From Mesorhizobium neociceri (GTDB lineage Bacteria > Pseudomonadota > Alphaproteobacteria > Rhizobiales > Rhizobiaceae), in contig NZ_JACDTY010000003.1 in the NCBI RefSeq assembly GCF_013520985.1, positions 310,001 through 374,000 of the forward strand: a DNA stretch of 64,000 nucleotides, in the 5' to 3' direction. Made by a program: the position numbers and the translations under genes. Shown here in pieces: positions 46,346 to 55,428 of the stretch. Position 1 is the first letter of the stretch; each line of letters starts with the position of its first letter. Under the pieces are notes generated by a model. The model ran no database searches. It worked only from the letters and a program-made list of their open reading frames with translations, and was not told the DNA's origin.

Positions 46346-47983
46346 ATGACCCAGCTGCCGACCGAATTTCCCGATTTCGGATTGACGCCCGAGCAGCGCC
46401 GCGAGGCGGTGCGCGGCCATTACTACGAATGGCCGGGCATGGATGGCGAGCGCGGTGAGATCTGGTGTTATTCGGGCCGTTTTTCCTACCGCGCCGGCGA
46501 AACCGTGACGCTGCATGTCAGCTCGACGGCGCCACGCTTCAGCATGGTCATTGTCCGCGACGGCGGCAGCGAGACAAAAGTCTTCGAGCAAACGGGCCTG
46601 TCGGCACGATGGCAGGACACGCCCGACCAGTGCTCGGTCGAAGGCTGCGGCTGGGAGGCGTCGTTCGAATTCCGGGTCGGCGACGACTGGCCGTCCGGCG
46701 CCTATCGGCTGACGCTCACGGCGGACGGCCGCGATGGCAAACCTATCCTTTGCCACCACCTCATCATCGTCGCGCCCATATCAGGCAGAAAACCCCGCCG
46801 GGTGCTGCAGGTGGCGGCGACTGGCACCTGGCTGTCCTACAACACATGGGGCGGCTCCAACGCCTATCAGGGCATCACCGGCCCGGGGCGCGACCAGTAT
46901 GCGCCCATGGTGTCGACGCAGCGGCCTTGGTGCCGCGGCTTCGTCGTGCTGCCCAAGGACGCCCCGCGTGTGCCCCTGGAGGTCGCGGTGCCGCCCAAAA
47001 CCGTGCCGCGCTACCCCCATATGGAATGGGCGTACGCTACGGGTCATTCGAAGAAATACACGTCCGCCGGTTGGGCGAGCTATGACAGCCACTTCTTCCA
47101 CTTTGCCGAGCGCGCCGGCTGTGGCGTCGATCTGGCCAGCCAGCACGATTTGCACTTCTCGCCCGAAATCCTCGACGGCTATGACTGCGTCGTCTTCGTC
47201 GGCCATGACGAATACTGGACCTGGGAAATGCGCGATGCGGTCGACGCCTATGTCGAGCGCGGCGGCCATGCTGCGCGTTTTGCCGGTAATTTCATGTGGC
47301 AGACCCGGCTGGAGGACGAAGGCCGCCGGCAGGTCTGCTACAAATACCGGGCGCGTGCCGAAGACCCCGCCTATAGCGGCGATGTCACCCGCGCCACCAA
47401 CTCGTGGGAAGCGCCGGAGATCGGCCGTCCCGGTGCAATGACCTTCGGCCTAAACGCAACCAGGGGCGTCTATGCCGGCTGGGGCGGCTGCGCGCCGCGC
47501 GGCGTGCGCGGCTTCCCTGTGTACCGGCCTGAGCACTGGGCCTTTGCGGGCACCGGCATCTACTATGGCGACCTGCTCGGCGCCGACAGCCATGTCTACG
47601 GCTATGAGGTCGACGGGCTCGATTTCGAAATCCGCGGCGGCCTGCCCTACCCGACACCGGACAGCGGCGCGCCTGACGGTCTGCAGGTGCTGGCTGTCGG
47701 CATGGCAAGCCAGGTCGAGGAAAGCGCCGACATCCCGATCGAGGATCAGTTCCTGACCGACGAGGATGGACGCTTTACCGCCGAGACGCTGTTTGGCGAA
47801 GCGACCGACGCCAATCTCGACAAAGTCAAACGCGGCAATGGCATGATCGTCAATTTCCGACGCGGCAAGGGCGAGGTCTTTCACGCCGGAAGCTGCGAAT
47901 GGGTCGCCGGCCTGCTAAGGCAGGATCCGATGGTCGAGCGCGTGACCAAAAATGTAATCGATCGCTATCTCGGAAAGACCTGA
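46346..47983 (+). CDS. N,N-dimethylformamidase large-subunit-like protein
   Basis: A 545-residue protein matching the catalytic (large) subunit family of dimethylformamidase. Residues 35-140 form a beta-rich domain (GRFSYRAGETVTLHVSS...). The core includes NTWGGSNAY (166-174), HMEWAYATGHS, and FVGHDEYWTWEMRDAV (284-299), whose tyrosine could be an iron ligand, since this family uses a two-Tyr-one-carboxylate mononuclear iron centre. No small-subunit gene accompanies it. It is the first of a tight three-gene set with an aminotransferase 1 base downstream, suggesting that it opens an amide to release an amine or amino acid. Confidence 0.82.
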   Translation: MTQLPTEFPDFGLTPEQRREAVRGHYYEWPGMDGERGEIWCYSGRFSYRAGETVTLHVSSTAPRFSMVIVRDGGSETKVFEQTGLSARWQDTPDQCSVEGCGWEASFEFRVGDDWPSGAYRLTLTADGRDGKPILCHHLIIVAPISGRKPRRVLQVAATGTWLSYNTWGGSNAYQGITGPGRDQYAPMVSTQRPWCRGFVVLPKDAPRVPLEVAVPPKTVPRYPHMEWAYATGHSKKYTSAGWASYDSHFFHFAERAGCGVDLASQHDLHFSPEILDGYDCVVFVGHDEYWTWEMRDAVDAYVERGGHAARFAGNFMWQTRLEDEGRRQVCYKYRARAEDPAYSGDVTRATNSWEAPEIGRPGAMTFGLNATRGVYAGWGGCAPRGVRGFPVYRPEHWAFAGTGIYYGDLLGADSHVYGYEVDGLDFEIRGGLPYPTPDSGAPDGLQVLAVGMASQVEESADIPIEDQFLTDEDGRFTAETLFGEATDANLDKVKRGNGMIVNFRRGKGEVFHAGSCEWVAGLLRQDPMVERVTKNVIDRYLGKT

Positions 47984-47984
47984 C

Positions 47985-49358
47985 ATGCAGAAGCCCTCAT
48001 CCGCCGGTTCAGAAACGCGTGCGCCCTCGCATCTGTTCTACCTCTCCAGCCTGCGCCGGCCGCTGATCGACCGCGCCGAGGGCATCCATATCTGGACGCA
48101 GGACGGTCGCCGCTTCATCGACGGATCGAGCGGGCCGATGGTCGCCAATATCGGCCATTCCAACCGCAACGTGCTCGACGCCATGAAGCGGCAGATGGAC
48201 CGCGCCACCTTCGCCTACCGGCTGCATTTCGAGAACGAGCCGGCGGAAGAGCTGGCGCGGAAACTCGCGGGCAAACTGCCTGAAGGCATGGACCGCATCT
48301 TCTTCGTCTCCGGCGGTTCGGAGGCAACCGAATCCTGCATCAAGCTGGCGCGGCAATGGGCGGTCGCCACCGGCCAGCCCAAGCGCTGGAAGGTGATCAC
48401 GCGCTTTCCCTCCTATCATGGCGGCACGTTGGGTTCGCTTTCGATCACCGGCGACGACGCGCTGGCCGAGACCTTCACGCCGATGATGCGCGTGATGCCG
48501 ACCGTGCCGGCGCCGACCGCCTGGCGCGACCGCGACAACCTGTCGATGGAACAGCGCGGCCTGCGCTACGCCGACATGCTGGAGGAGAAAATCCAGGCCG
48601 AAAGCCCGGATAGCGTGCTCGCCTTCATTATGGAACCGATCGGCGGTGCGGCGACTTCGGCCCTGGTGGCGCCGGACAGCTACTACCCGCGCATCCGCGA
48701 GATCTGCGACCGCTATGGCATCCTGCTCATCCATGACGAAGTGATGAGTGGCGCTGGGCGCACTGGAAAGTTCCTTGGCGGCGACCACTGGAACTGCAAG
48801 CCAGATATTGTCGCGCTATCGAAGGGGTTGGGCTCCGGCTATGCGCCGCTCGGCGCGCTGGCCGCACCGATGCGGCTGGTCGAGCCGCTGCTGGCGTCGG
48901 GCGGCTTCCAGCACGGCCACACCTATGCTGGCAATCCGCTCGCCTGCGCTGCCGGCCTTGCCGTACTTGGCGAGATGGATCGCCTCGACCTGATTACCAA
49001 GGCAGCCGCCATGGGCGATGTGCTGATGGACGGGCTGAAAGGGCTGGCAAAGCGTTTTCCGTTCATCGCCGACGTGCGCGGCAAGGGCCTGCTCACCGGC
49101 GCCGAGATGGTCGCCGACCCCGAGACGCTGCGGCCAATCGAACAGGGCAAGAAGGCCACCCAGCGCCTGCTCGACCTCGCTTATGAACGCGGGCTGATCA
49201 TCTACGGGCGCAGGGTCAAAGGCGGCGTCGACGGCGACAATTTCATGGTCGCGCCGCCGATGATCGTCACGGCTGAACAGGTCGGCGAGATCATTTCCAT
49301 CATTGGCGATTCACTGGAAGTTCTGGCCGCCGAGCTCGACCTGCCGGTCGAAGGCTGA
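47985..49358 (+). CDS. Class III PLP-dependent aminotransferase
   Basis: A 457-residue aspartate-aminotransferase-fold enzyme. The PLP lysine is Lys280 in VALSKGLGSGYAP, and Asp251 in LLIHDEVMSGAGRTG pairs with the ring nitrogen. The FVSGGSEATESCIKLA phosphate-binding segment is complete. Class III enzymes act on omega- or beta-amino groups (beta-alanine, beta-aminoisobutyrate, putrescine, GABA). It sits between a DMFase-like hydrolase and a beta-keto acid cleavage enzyme, so a beta-amino acid converted to a beta-keto acid is a natural guess. Confidence 0.9.
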   Translation: MQKPSSAGSETRAPSHLFYLSSLRRPLIDRAEGIHIWTQDGRRFIDGSSGPMVANIGHSNRNVLDAMKRQMDRATFAYRLHFENEPAEELARKLAGKLPEGMDRIFFVSGGSEATESCIKLARQWAVATGQPKRWKVITRFPSYHGGTLGSLSITGDDALAETFTPMMRVMPTVPAPTAWRDRDNLSMEQRGLRYADMLEEKIQAESPDSVLAFIMEPIGGAATSALVAPDSYYPRIREICDRYGILLIHDEVMSGAGRTGKFLGGDHWNCKPDIVALSKGLGSGYAPLGALAAPMRLVEPLLASGGFQHGHTYAGNPLACAAGLAVLGEMDRLDLITKAAAMGDVLMDGLKGLAKRFPFIADVRGKGLLTGAEMVADPETLRPIEQGKKATQRLLDLAYERGLIIYGRRVKGGVDGDNFMVAPPMIVTAEQVGEIISIIGDSLEVLAAELDLPVEG

Positions 49359-49369
49359 GGGGACAAAAG

Positions 49370-50299
49370 ATGGCGCCGAGAAAAGTCATCATCACTTGCG
49401 CCATCACCGGCTCGGTGCACACGCCGTCCATGTCGCCCTACCTGCCGCTGACGCCGGACCAGATTGCAACCGACGCCATCGCAGCGGCTGAAGCAGGCGC
49501 CTCGATCCTGCATCTGCACGCCCGCGACCCCAAGGACGGCCGGCCGACAGCCGACCCTGAGGTGTTCATGCAGTTCCTGCCGCGCATCAAGCAGGCAACC
49601 GATGCGGTGATCAATATCACCACCGGCGGCTCGTCGCTGATGACGCTCGACCAGCGGCTGGCGGCACCGCTGCGGGCCGAACCGGAAATGTGCTCGCTCA
49701 ACATGGGCTCGATGAATTTCGCGCTGTTCCCGATGCTCGACAAGCCAAGGGCATGGCAGCACGAGTGGGAGCCAAAACTGCTCGAAGCCACCCGCGACAC
49801 AATCTTCAAGAACACTTTTGCCGACATGGAAGGCGTTCTCGAAAAACTCGGCAAGGGCTGCGGCACGCGCTTCGAGTTCGAATGCTACGATGTTGGCCAT
49901 CTCTATTCGCTGGCGCATTTTTGCGATCGCGGGCTGGTGTCGGGGCCGCTGTTCATTCAATTCGTGCTTGGCATTCTGGGCGGCATTGGCGCCGATCCCG
50001 ACAATCTCGTCCATATGAAGCGCATCGCCGACAAGCTATTCGGCGATAGCTACCAGTTCTCGGTGCTCGCCGCCGGCCGCAACCAGATGCCGCTGATCTC
50101 GATTGCGGCGGCGATGGGCGGCAATGTCCGCGTCGGGTTGGAGGACAGTCTCTACGACGGCCGCCAGCTGGCGAAGTCCAACGCCGACCAGGTGCGCCGA
50201 ATCCGTGGCATTCTCGACGGGCTGTCGCTGGACGTCGCCACGCCGGCGGAGGCAAGGGAAATGCTGGCGCTGAAGGGTGGCGACCGGGTGGCCTTCTAG
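49370..50299 (+). CDS. Beta-keto acid cleavage enzyme (BKACE, DUF849 family)
   Basis: A 309-residue TIM-barrel protein. The zinc ligands fit ILHLHARDP (His48 and His50), with VGLEDSLYDG near residue 253 supplying the late conserved Glu. Known members take a beta-keto acid and acetyl-CoA to give acetoacetate and a new CoA ester, as in 3-keto-5-aminohexanoate or dehydrocarnitine breakdown. It follows the aminotransferase by 11 bases and is probably in the same transcript. The substrate of this member is unknown. Confidence 0.9.
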   Translation: MAPRKVIITCAITGSVHTPSMSPYLPLTPDQIATDAIAAAEAGASILHLHARDPKDGRPTADPEVFMQFLPRIKQATDAVINITTGGSSLMTLDQRLAAPLRAEPEMCSLNMGSMNFALFPMLDKPRAWQHEWEPKLLEATRDTIFKNTFADMEGVLEKLGKGCGTRFEFECYDVGHLYSLAHFCDRGLVSGPLFIQFVLGILGGIGADPDNLVHMKRIADKLFGDSYQFSVLAAGRNQMPLISIAAAMGGNVRVGLEDSLYDGRQLAKSNADQVRRIRGILDGLSLDVATPAEAREMLALKGGDRVAF

Positions 50300-50335
50300 G
50301 GCTTGCACGGGATCGCGTGGTAAAAGGAGGCTGAT

Positions 50336-50833
50336 ATGGAAAAGATTCTGGTCTCAGCCTGCCTGCTTGGCAGCCACGTCCGCTATAACGGCTCCTACAG
50401 GCTCAACAACCATCCGGTATTGACGCGGTGGCAGGCGGAAGGCCGGCTCGTTCAAATCTGCCCGGAAGTCGCCGCAGGTTTCTCCACGCCGCGTCCTCCG
50501 GCAGAGATTCGCGGAGCAGGCGATGCTGTGCTGCACGGCCAAGGCCAGGTGGTCGAGCAGACCGGAAACGATGTGACCGCACTCTATCTCGAAGCCGGGG
50601 CGCTTGCGCTCGAACTCGCCCGGGAAACGAGATGTCGCTATGCGGTTTTGACCGATGGCAGCCCGTCCTGCGGCTCAAGCTTCGTCTATGACGGCAGTTT
50701 TTCCGGCAAACGCGTGGCCGGTCGCGGCACGACCACCGCGCTGCTGGAAGCGAACGGCATTCACGTCTTTTCGGAAGACAATATCGATGAACTTGACGAT
50801 CTCCTGAACGGTTCAGCCGGATCCGCGGCCTGA
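50336..50833 (+). CDS. DUF523 family protein
   Basis: A 165-residue protein with AAAAGGAGG ahead of its ATG. Family hallmarks are VSACLLGSHVRYNG, CPEVAAGF, RPPAEI and the DGSPSCGSSFVYDG box with conserved cysteines. The function is not established. It is 36 bases after the BKACE gene and 3 bases before the GNAT gene, so it may be the join between two functional groups. Confidence 0.88.
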   Translation: MEKILVSACLLGSHVRYNGSYRLNNHPVLTRWQAEGRLVQICPEVAAGFSTPRPPAEIRGAGDAVLHGQGQVVEQTGNDVTALYLEAGALALELARETRCRYAVLTDGSPSCGSSFVYDGSFSGKRVAGRGTTTALLEANGIHVFSEDNIDELDDLLNGSAGSAA

Positions 50834-50836
50834 TCC

Positions 50837-51358
50837 ATGCAGGACAAAATCCAGACCAGCGATACCGTTATCCGCCCCGGCACCATCGACGACGTCGACA
50901 CCATCTACGCCGCGCTGCTCAAGCTCGGCACCCATATCGGCGAGCATCAGCAAATCACGTCCACCGCCGACGATCTCCGCAGCTACGGTTTTGGCGACAA
51001 GCCCGCCTTTTCCACCCTGATCGCCGAGATTGGCGGCGAATTTGCGGGGCTGTGCATCTCTTTCCCGATCTTCTCGACCTGGATGGGGCGGCCCGGCGTC
51101 TATATCCAGGATCTCTATGTCGAGGATCGCTTTCGTGGCCGCAAAATCGGTGAAAAGCTGCTGCGCCGGGTCGCGCGCGGCTGCCGAAGGGATGGTGGCG
51201 CCTATCTCAGGCTGTCGGTCGACACCGACAATGATGGCGCCAAGGCCTTCTATGAGAAGCTCGGCATTGGCTGGGCGCATTACGAGCAGACGCAGAAGAT
51301 CGTCGGCGAGGCGTTTTTCGCCTTTGCCGATGCAGCGCAGGATGGGGAGACGGAATGA
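50837..51358 (+). CDS. GNAT-family N-acetyltransferase
   Basis: A 173-residue acetyltransferase. The acetyl-CoA site is visible as LYVEDRFRGRKIGEKLLRRV (motif A, Arg/Gly-rich loop), followed by LSVDTDNDGAKAFYEKLG. Its last bases overlap the start of the histone-deacetylase-like gene (ATGA), tying the two together. A small-molecule amine such as a polyamine is a reasonable substrate guess given that neighbour. Confidence 0.88.
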   Translation: MQDKIQTSDTVIRPGTIDDVDTIYAALLKLGTHIGEHQQITSTADDLRSYGFGDKPAFSTLIAEIGGEFAGLCISFPIFSTWMGRPGVYIQDLYVEDRFRGRKIGEKLLRRVARGCRRDGGAYLRLSVDTDNDGAKAFYEKLGIGWAHYEQTQKIVGEAFFAFADAAQDGETE

Positions 51359-52383
51359 AAGCCTTCTTTGCCGAGGAGCAGAAACGCCATGATCCGAAGG
51401 CTTTTTTGTCCAGCGGTGCGCCGCAACCCAACCCCGAACAGCCGGAGCGCGCCGAGCGATTGTTAGCCGGCGCAAAATCTGCCGGATTAACGATCGAACG
51501 GCCCAGGGATCACGGGCTCGGCCCGGTGGCGGCCGTGCACACGCCTGAATATCTCGCCTTTCTTGAGCATATTTTTGCGCGCTGGCAGCGCATTGAAGGC
51601 GCTTCGGCGGAAGTGATCCCCAATATCCACCCTATTGCCCGCACAGGGTCCTATCCCGCCTCTGCGGTCGGCCAAGCCGGCTACCACATGGCCGACACCG
51701 CCTGCCCGATCTCGGCCGAGACCTGGCAGAGCGCGCTGTGGAGCGCCTGGAGCGCGGTCGAGGCCGCCGAGACGGTGATATCAGGCGCGCCTGCCGCCTA
51801 TGCGCTCTGCCGGCCGCCCGGCCACCACGCCTTTGCCGATGTCGCCGGCGGCTTCTGCTTCATCAACAATTCGGCGGTCGCGGCGCAAGTGTTGCGCAAG
51901 CAGGCAGCGCGGGTAGCGATCCTCGATGTCGACCTGCATCACGGCAACGGCACGCAAGGCATCTTCTATGCCCGGCCCGACGTGCTCACCGTGTCGCTGC
52001 ATGCCGATCCGGTGCGATTCTATCCGTTCTTCTGGGGCCATGCCGACGAGCGCGGCGAAGGGCCGGGGCTCGGCTACAATTTCAACCTGCCACTGCCGCG
52101 CAAATCCGCCGACGCGGTGTTTCTGGAAGCACTCGCCGTGGCGTTCCAGCGTATCTGCGCCTTCTCGCCGGACGCGCTGGTCGTGGCGCTGGGGCTGGAC
52201 GCGTTCGAGGGCGATCCGTTCGGCGGGCTGTCGGTGACCACGCCTGGTTTCTCACGCATTGGCGAGGCGATCGCAAAGCTCGGCCTGCCGACAGTGATCG
52301 TCCAGGAAGGCGGCTATCTCTGCGATGCGCTCGGCGACAATCTCACCGCTTTTCTCACAGGCTTCGGCGGTAAACAGCGGTAA
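51355..52383 (+). CDS. Histone deacetylase family / acetylpolyamine amidohydrolase-like protein
   Basis: A 342-residue zinc amidohydrolase. The family core is evident: RPPGHHAFADVAGGFCFINN with paired histidines, LDVDLHHGNGTQGIFY with the zinc Asp and His, and VALGLDAFEGDPFGG carrying a further zinc Asp. The length and the N-terminal HDPKAFLSSGAPQPNPEQPER loop resemble bacterial acetylpolyamine amidohydrolases. It overlaps the GNAT gene by 4 bases, giving an acetylase/deacetylase pair. Confidence 0.9.
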   Translation: MKAFFAEEQKRHDPKAFLSSGAPQPNPEQPERAERLLAGAKSAGLTIERPRDHGLGPVAAVHTPEYLAFLEHIFARWQRIEGASAEVIPNIHPIARTGSYPASAVGQAGYHMADTACPISAETWQSALWSAWSAVEAAETVISGAPAAYALCRPPGHHAFADVAGGFCFINNSAVAAQVLRKQAARVAILDVDLHHGNGTQGIFYARPDVLTVSLHADPVRFYPFFWGHADERGEGPGLGYNFNLPLPRKSADAVFLEALAVAFQRICAFSPDALVVALGLDAFEGDPFGGLSVTTPGFSRIGEAIAKLGLPTVIVQEGGYLCDALGDNLTAFLTGFGGKQR

Positions 52384-52387
52384 CTGA

Positions 52388-53650
52388 CTAGCGCTGTTGC
52401 CTCAGCATGGCGATGACCCGGTGCACGCTCTCCAGCGTTTCGTCGATCTCGGCTACCGTATTGTAATGCGCAATGCCGATGCGAACGACGCCCTGCTCGG
52501 CCGGAATGCCGAGTTGGTGGACGATCTCCCAGGCGTAGTTGTGGCCCGACCACAGGAAGGTGTTTTCGGCATTCATCTGCCGCACGATCGTCTCCGGCAC
52601 GATGCCGTCGACCGTAAACGAAACCGTCGGCACGCGCTCACTAACGCGCTTCGGATCGGTTATGCCGCGGATGGTCAGGCCCTCAATGTCCGAGAGACCA
52701 TCGATCAGCCTTAGCGCCAGCGGGTTTTCGTAGGCGATCGCGACTTCGAATGCCTTGGCAATCTTGCGTCTCCGCGACCCGCCCTCGCCGGCTGCGGCAC
52801 CCAGTTCGGCGAAATAATCGACTGCTGCCGTGAGGCCGGCCATCAGTTCGATCTGCGGTGTGCCGAGCTCGAAACGCTCCGGCAGCCCGTTGGATGAGCA
52901 GCGGCATTTGTAGGGTTGCAACGCGTCGATGACATCGCGCCGTCCCCACAATATGCCCATATGCGGCCCGAAGAATTTGTAGGCAGAGCAGACCAGGAAA
53001 TCGCAGCCGAGCCCCTGCACATCGACCAGCCCGTGCGGCGCGAACTGCACGGCATCGACATAGACCAGCGCGCCGGCCTGTTTGGCGATCGCCGTCAGCG
53101 CCTTGACCCGGTTGATCGAGCCGGTGAGGTTCGAGGCATAGTTCATGGCGACAAGCCGCGTCTTGTCGGTGAGCATAGCGCTGAGCGCCGCCTCCTCGAC
53201 CTGCCAGCTCTTCTCGTCGAAAGGCAGGAAGCGCACGACGAGCCCAAGGTCTTCGGCCAGTTGCAACCAGGGCGAGACGTTGCCCTCATGATCCATACGG
53301 GTGACGATGATCTCGTCGCCGGGCTTGAAGCCACGGCCGAGCGTGCGCGACATATGATAGGTCAGCGTCGTCATATTGGCGCCGATGATGATTTCGTCAG
53401 CGCTCGCCGCGCCCAGGAAATCGGCCATCGCTGCATGCGCGTCGTCAACGACCTTTTGCGCGGCCAGCGTCGTTTCGAAATAGCCGCCGAGATTCGCGTT
53501 GGTGGTCAAGAGGCAGCGCGCCACCGCATCGGCAACCGCTTGCGGCACCTGCGTGCCGGCCGGATTGTCGAGATAGATGCGCCGGCGGCCTTTGTCGGTC
53601 AGGTCCAGCGCCGGAAATCTTCCCCTGACGGTCTCGATCGGAAAATCCAT
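52388..53650 (-). CDS. Cysteine desulfurase-like class V PLP enzyme
   Basis: A 420-residue protein with a good ribosome site (AGGGGAAGGGGA). The N-terminus MDFPIETVRGRFPALDL is followed by YLDNPAGTQVP. The PLP lysine is in FLVCSAYKFFGPHMG, and DHEGNVSPW is present. The group resembles SufS/CsdA and the desulfurase-like subfamily of rhizobia; true desulfurase activity is unproven. The frame extends upstream to 54052, but that part overlaps the aldo/keto reductase gene and is an artefact. Confidence 0.87.
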   Translation of the reverse strand: MDFPIETVRGRFPALDLTDKGRRRIYLDNPAGTQVPQAVADAVARCLLTTNANLGGYFETTLAAQKVVDDAHAAMADFLGAASADEIIIGANMTTLTYHMSRTLGRGFKPGDEIIVTRMDHEGNVSPWLQLAEDLGLVVRFLPFDEKSWQVEEAALSAMLTDKTRLVAMNYASNLTGSINRVKALTAIAKQAGALVYVDAVQFAPHGLVDVQGLGCDFLVCSAYKFFGPHMGILWGRRDVIDALQPYKCRCSSNGLPERFELGTPQIELMAGLTAAVDYFAELGAAAGEGGSRRRKIAKAFEVAIAYENPLALRLIDGLSDIEGLTIRGITDPKRVSERVPTVSFTVDGIVPETIVRQMNAENTFLWSGHNYAWEIVHQLGIPAEQGVVRIGIAHYNTVAEIDETLESVHRVIAMLRQQR

Positions 53651-53702
53651 TGCTGTCCCCTTCCCCTTGTCTTTGCTCGGCAATTCCGTCCGAACGACTT
53701 GC

Positions 53703-54770
53703 CTATGGGCACGGATTGCCGACGCGCTGGTGGATCGCATCCACCCCCTTCTGCATTTCCTCGGTCCAGGTGACGTCGACCGAAGACAGCGCCATCTCAA
53801 GCTGGGCAATCGTCGTCGCGCCGATGATGCTGGAGGTGACAAAGGGCCGGCTGGCGACATAGGCGTTGGCAAACAGCGCCGGCTCGAGGCCGAAGGAACG
53901 CGCCAGCTCATTGTACTCGAGCTGCGCTTCCGCCGCGTTCGGCGTCTCATAGCGCTGGCCGCGGTTGAACAGCTGCGAGCGCGAACCCTGCGGCCGCGCG
54001 CCGTGGTCGTATTTGCCGGTGAGATAGCCTTGCGCCAGCGGCGAATAGGCAAGAAAGCCGATCTCCTCGCGGTCGCAGACTTCGGCCAGGTTCACCTCAA
54101 AGGTGCGGTTGACGAGATTGTAGGCGTTCTGCAGCGAGACGACGCGCGGACCGACGGCTTTGTCCGCCTCAGCGATGAACCGCATGACGCCCCAGGAATT
54201 CTCGTTCGACAGGCCGAGATGGCGGATCTTTCCCGCCTTCACCAGTTCGTCGAAGACGGCCAGCGTCTCGGCGATCGGTGTTTCGCCCGCCGGCGCGCCG
54301 ACGGCATCGGCACGGCGCGGGGTGGCGCCGACGCGGGTCGGATTGGCGCCCCAGGGAATGTCGCGCTCCGGCCAGTGGATCTGGTAGAGATCGAGATAGT
54401 CGGTGCCGAGCTTGGCCAGCGATTTGTCGATGGCGTCAAAGATGTCGGCGCGCACCAGTTTCGACGGCCGGTCGCCACGAAACCAGCTGTTGGCGGTGCG
54501 GCCGACTACTTTCGAGGCGAGGATGACCTTGTCGCGATTGCCATTGGCCTTCATCCAGCTGCCGATGATCTTTTCCGTTCGCCCTTGCGTTTCAGCCTTG
54601 GGCGGGATCGGGTAAAGCTCGGCGGTGTCGATGAAATTGACGCCACGCTCAAAAGCCAGATCCATCTGCGCGTGGCCATCGGCCTCGGTGTTCTGCTGGC
54701 CCCAGGTCATCGATCCCAGGCAGATCTGGGTAACAAGAAGATCGGTCCGACCGAGACGGCGTTTGTGCAT
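53703..54770 (-). CDS. Aldo/keto reductase, Tas/YghZ-like
   Basis: A 355-residue NADPH-dependent reductase. The tetrad is visible: Asp and Tyr in FIDTAELYP, Lys in VILASKVVG, and His in LYQIHWPERD. The insert PTRVGATPRRADAVGAPAGE and the LGLSNENSWGVMRF segment match the Tas branch. It precedes the desulfurase-like gene by 52 bases on the same strand. Confidence 0.92.
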   Translation of the reverse strand: MHKRRLGRTDLLVTQICLGSMTWGQQNTEADGHAQMDLAFERGVNFIDTAELYPIPPKAETQGRTEKIIGSWMKANGNRDKVILASKVVGRTANSWFRGDRPSKLVRADIFDAIDKSLAKLGTDYLDLYQIHWPERDIPWGANPTRVGATPRRADAVGAPAGETPIAETLAVFDELVKAGKIRHLGLSNENSWGVMRFIAEADKAVGPRVVSLQNAYNLVNRTFEVNLAEVCDREEIGFLAYSPLAQGYLTGKYDHGARPQGSRSQLFNRGQRYETPNAAEAQLEYNELARSFGLEPALFANAYVASRPFVTSSIIGATTIAQLEMALSSVDVTWTEEMQKGVDAIHQRVGNPCP

Positions 54771-54888
54771 GGAATTTTCTCCGGCGGGAGATTTGCGCGG
54801 CTACGCGGGAAGGAAGCCGCATCTATAGGCAAAGCGGAGGCGCTCTCCAAGCCTCAGCAGGCCCGACTTTTGCGTGAAGTTGAAAAAG

Positions 54889-55428
54889 TCAGCGCCGGGC
54901 GCCGGCCAGTGCGCGGCGCTTGGCTTCGTCGATCAGCATGTTGGCGACCTGCATGCGGATCATGGCGCGCTGGCGCAGATGCGGCGCGACGCGGTCGGGA
55001 TGGTTGGCGAAGGCAAAGCTGCGGCGCATGCGGCCGAGATCGGCGTTCTTGACGGGATGATCGAGGCCGAGTTCGACGGCGATCGCTTCAGGGTCGATCG
55101 GCGGAAGCTTTTCCTCGGGCGTCGCCTCCTCGCCGGCCAACGCCAACTTGGCCTGGTCGAGCAATGCGGCGAATTCGGCTGCGAGATCGGACCCCGCCTC
55201 GCGATATTCGGCAGTGAAGGTTTCGCCGGAGACCTTGATGCGGCCGGAGTGAAGTTCGTCGGCCACCGAGAGATAGTCGAACGGGATCGACGGCCGCGCG
55301 CCTGTCTCCTCGCCGTCCTTGTCGGAGGCGACGAACAGATCGTCAAGCAAGGAAGCGAAATCCCGCTTGGCGCCGATGTCAGCCTCCCCCTCGTTTTTTG
55401 CGCATGCGAATAGAGCCGGTCGCACCAT
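54889..55428 (-). CDS. J-domain-containing protein
   Basis: A 179-residue protein. The C-terminal 60 residues form a J-domain-like unit with the key motif in FANHPDRVAPHLR (HPD) and a last helix MQVANMLIDEAKRRAL. The N-terminal 110 residues are acidic and lack the Gly/Phe and zinc parts of DnaJ. It is likely a specialised co-chaperone of DnaK that brings one client. The start is the GTG/ATG region at 55428. Confidence 0.83.
   Translation of the reverse strand: MVRPALFACAKNEGEADIGAKRDFASLLDDLFVASDKDGEETGARPSIPFDYLSVADELHSGRIKVSGETFTAEYREAGSDLAAEFAALLDQAKLALAGEEATPEEKLPPIDPEAIAVELGLDHPVKNADLGRMRRSFAFANHPDRVAPHLRQRAMIRMQVANMLIDEAKRRALAGARR

Noticed and set aside
52388..54052. Long 554-residue form of the desulfurase-like protein
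   Set aside because: The first 134 residues overlap the aldo/keto reductase gene and are Arg/Ser-rich shadow; the ATG at 53650 has a strong ribosome site and the family N-terminus.
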